Origin: Mesostigma viride
Taxonomy: Eukaryota > Streptophyta > Mesostigmatophyceae > Mesostigmatales > Mesostigmataceae
Direction: 5' to 3'
DNA: 64,000 bases
Assembly: GCA_009746045.1 (NCBI GenBank)
Contig: RPFO01000156.1
Location: forward strand, 5,480,445 to 5,544,444
Part shown: positions 62,640 to 64,000 of the stretch, piece after piece
How positions within the stretch are numbered: position 1 is the stretch's first letter
How the letters are laid out: each line of letters begins with the position of its first letter
Notes under the pieces: generated by a model
Told to the model about the DNA's origin: nothing
Databases searched by the model: none
What the model saw: only the letters and a program-made list of their open reading frames with translations
Program-made: the position numbers and the translations under genes

Positions 62640-64000
62640 GAATCAATATGACTCCATGTACGTAGACAAGCCATGATGACCCCATGGGAGCCTGAATCCT
62701 CATCATTAAATACATAAATGCCACCCATGTACGTAGACGGGCCATGATGACACCAATGGAGCCTGAATCCTCATCATTAATTACATAAATGCCAACCATG
62801 TACATACACGGGCAATGATGACACCATGGGAGCCTGAATCCTCATCATTAATTACATAAATGCCAACCATGTACGTAGGCCAGCCATGATGACACTGTGG
62901 GAGCCTGAATCCTCATCATTAATTTCATACATGCCAACAACACGTAGACGGGCCATAATGACACCACGGGAGCCTGAATCCTGATCATTTTTTTTTCTTT
63001 GACATCCATGTACGTAGGCCAGCCATGATGACACCATGGGAGCCTGAATCCTCATCATTTTTTTTCTGAGACATCCATGTACGTAGGCCAGCCATGATGA
63101 CACCATGGGAGCCTGAATCCTCATCATTTTTTTTCTGAGACATCCATGTACGTAGGCCAGCCATGATGACACCATGGGAGCCTGAATCCTCATCATTAAA
63201 TACATACATGCCATCCATGTACGTAGACAGGCCATGACATCTGACACCATGGGAGCCTGAATCCTCATCATTTACTATTCCTTGACATCCATGTACGTAG
63301 ACGGGCCATGATGACACCATGGGAGCCTGAATCCTCTTCATTTTTTTTTCTTTGACATCCATGTACATACGTAGGCCAGCCATGATGACACCAATGGAGC
63401 CTGAATCCTCATCATTAATTACATACATAAATGCCATGATCATCAATGACCCCATGGGAGCCTGAATCCTCATCATTAATTACATAAATGCCAACCATGT
63501 ACGTACACGGGCATGATGACACCATGGGAGCCTGAATCCTCATCATTAATTACATAAATGCCAACCATGTACGTACGGGCCAATGATGACACATGGGAGC
63601 CTGAATCCTCATCATTCATTTCATACATGCCAACCATGTACGTAGGCCAGCCATAATGACACCACGGGAGCCTGAATCCTCATCATTTTTTTTTCTGACA
63701 TCCATACGTAGGCCAGCCATGATGACACCATGGGAGCCTGAATCCTCATCATTTTTTTTCTGAGACATCCATGTACGTAGGCCAGCCATGATGACACCAT
63801 GGGAGCCTGAATCCTCATCATTAAATACATACATGCCATCCATGTACGTAGACAGGCCATGATGACACCATGGGAGCCTGAATCCTCATCATTTACTACT
63901 TGACATCCATGTACGTAGACGGGCCATGATGACACCATGGGAGCCTGAATCCTCATCATTTACTATTCCTTGACATCCATGTACGTAGACGGGCCATTGA
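62640..64000. repeat. About 70-bp satellite, 19 or more units, runs off the window
   Basis: Each unit has CCATGTACGTAG, GGCCATGATGACACCATG and GGAGCCTGAATCCTCATCAT. The junction is variable (ATTACATAAATGCCAA, TTTTTTTTCTGAGACAT or TACTATTCCTTGACAT). Junction types come in runs, suggesting expansion of multi-unit blocks. Confidence 0.97.

Noticed and set aside
62985-63959. Repeat protein with MMRIQAPM-type units
   Set aside because: Translation of the 70-bp satellite, with no conserved start and no unique domain.
61721-64000. CRISPR-like array
   Set aside because: The repeats have no unique spacers of constant size, the context is eukaryotic and there are no cas genes.

Overview
The window reads as nuclear DNA of a green-lineage (Viridiplantae) alga with a large, repeat-rich genome. 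The best evidence is a plastid-type, redox-regulated fructose-1,6-bisphosphatase with a transit peptide, split by GT-AG introns. Host exons are GC-rich and introns are long and full of minisatellites. Most of the DNA is nested transposons. I cannot fix the species; a streptophyte or another large-genome green alga is inference.

Four host genes are supported. Chloroplast FBPase lies on the minus strand (3960-9754, 4 exons, 426 aa). An intronless armadillo-repeat protein lies on the plus strand (13437-16694, 1085 aa). A 7-exon type II membrane glycosyltransferase-like gene lies on the minus strand (30352-38022, 964 aa). An intronless BUD23-type 18S rRNA guanine-N7 methyltransferase lies on the plus strand (40123-40995, 290 aa). 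Exon phases close exactly for both spliced genes. These genes are unrelated housekeeping or metabolic functions and show no operon-like logic.

The mobile fraction is layered. At 1-3 kb, 6.2-7.0 kb and 22 kb there are LINE-derived elements that carry only ORF1 plus a 3' UTR. At 19.4-26.5 kb a decayed LINE is split by three later insertions, one of which itself contains a probable solo LTR. Further LINE ORF2 3' ends lie at 28.2, 43.5 and 45.2/50.5 kb. A 4.4-kb CACTA-type DNA transposon (46049-50463) sits inside the last of these and can be excised on paper to restore the LINE frame. At 52.2-59.5 kb two transposase-like genes of poorly described eukaryotic families lie in tandem, next to a palindrome-bearing 230-bp repeat. 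The window ends in two satellite arrays (61.7-64.0 kb).

The most unusual signal is architectural. At least five introns, in three unrelated genes (FBPase, the glycosyltransferase, a transposase), contain ladders of copies of their own upstream exon end plus splice donor. Spacing is roughly 45-100 bp, and the copies range from nearly perfect to decayed. This suggests that introns here grow by repeated tandem duplication across the 5' splice site.
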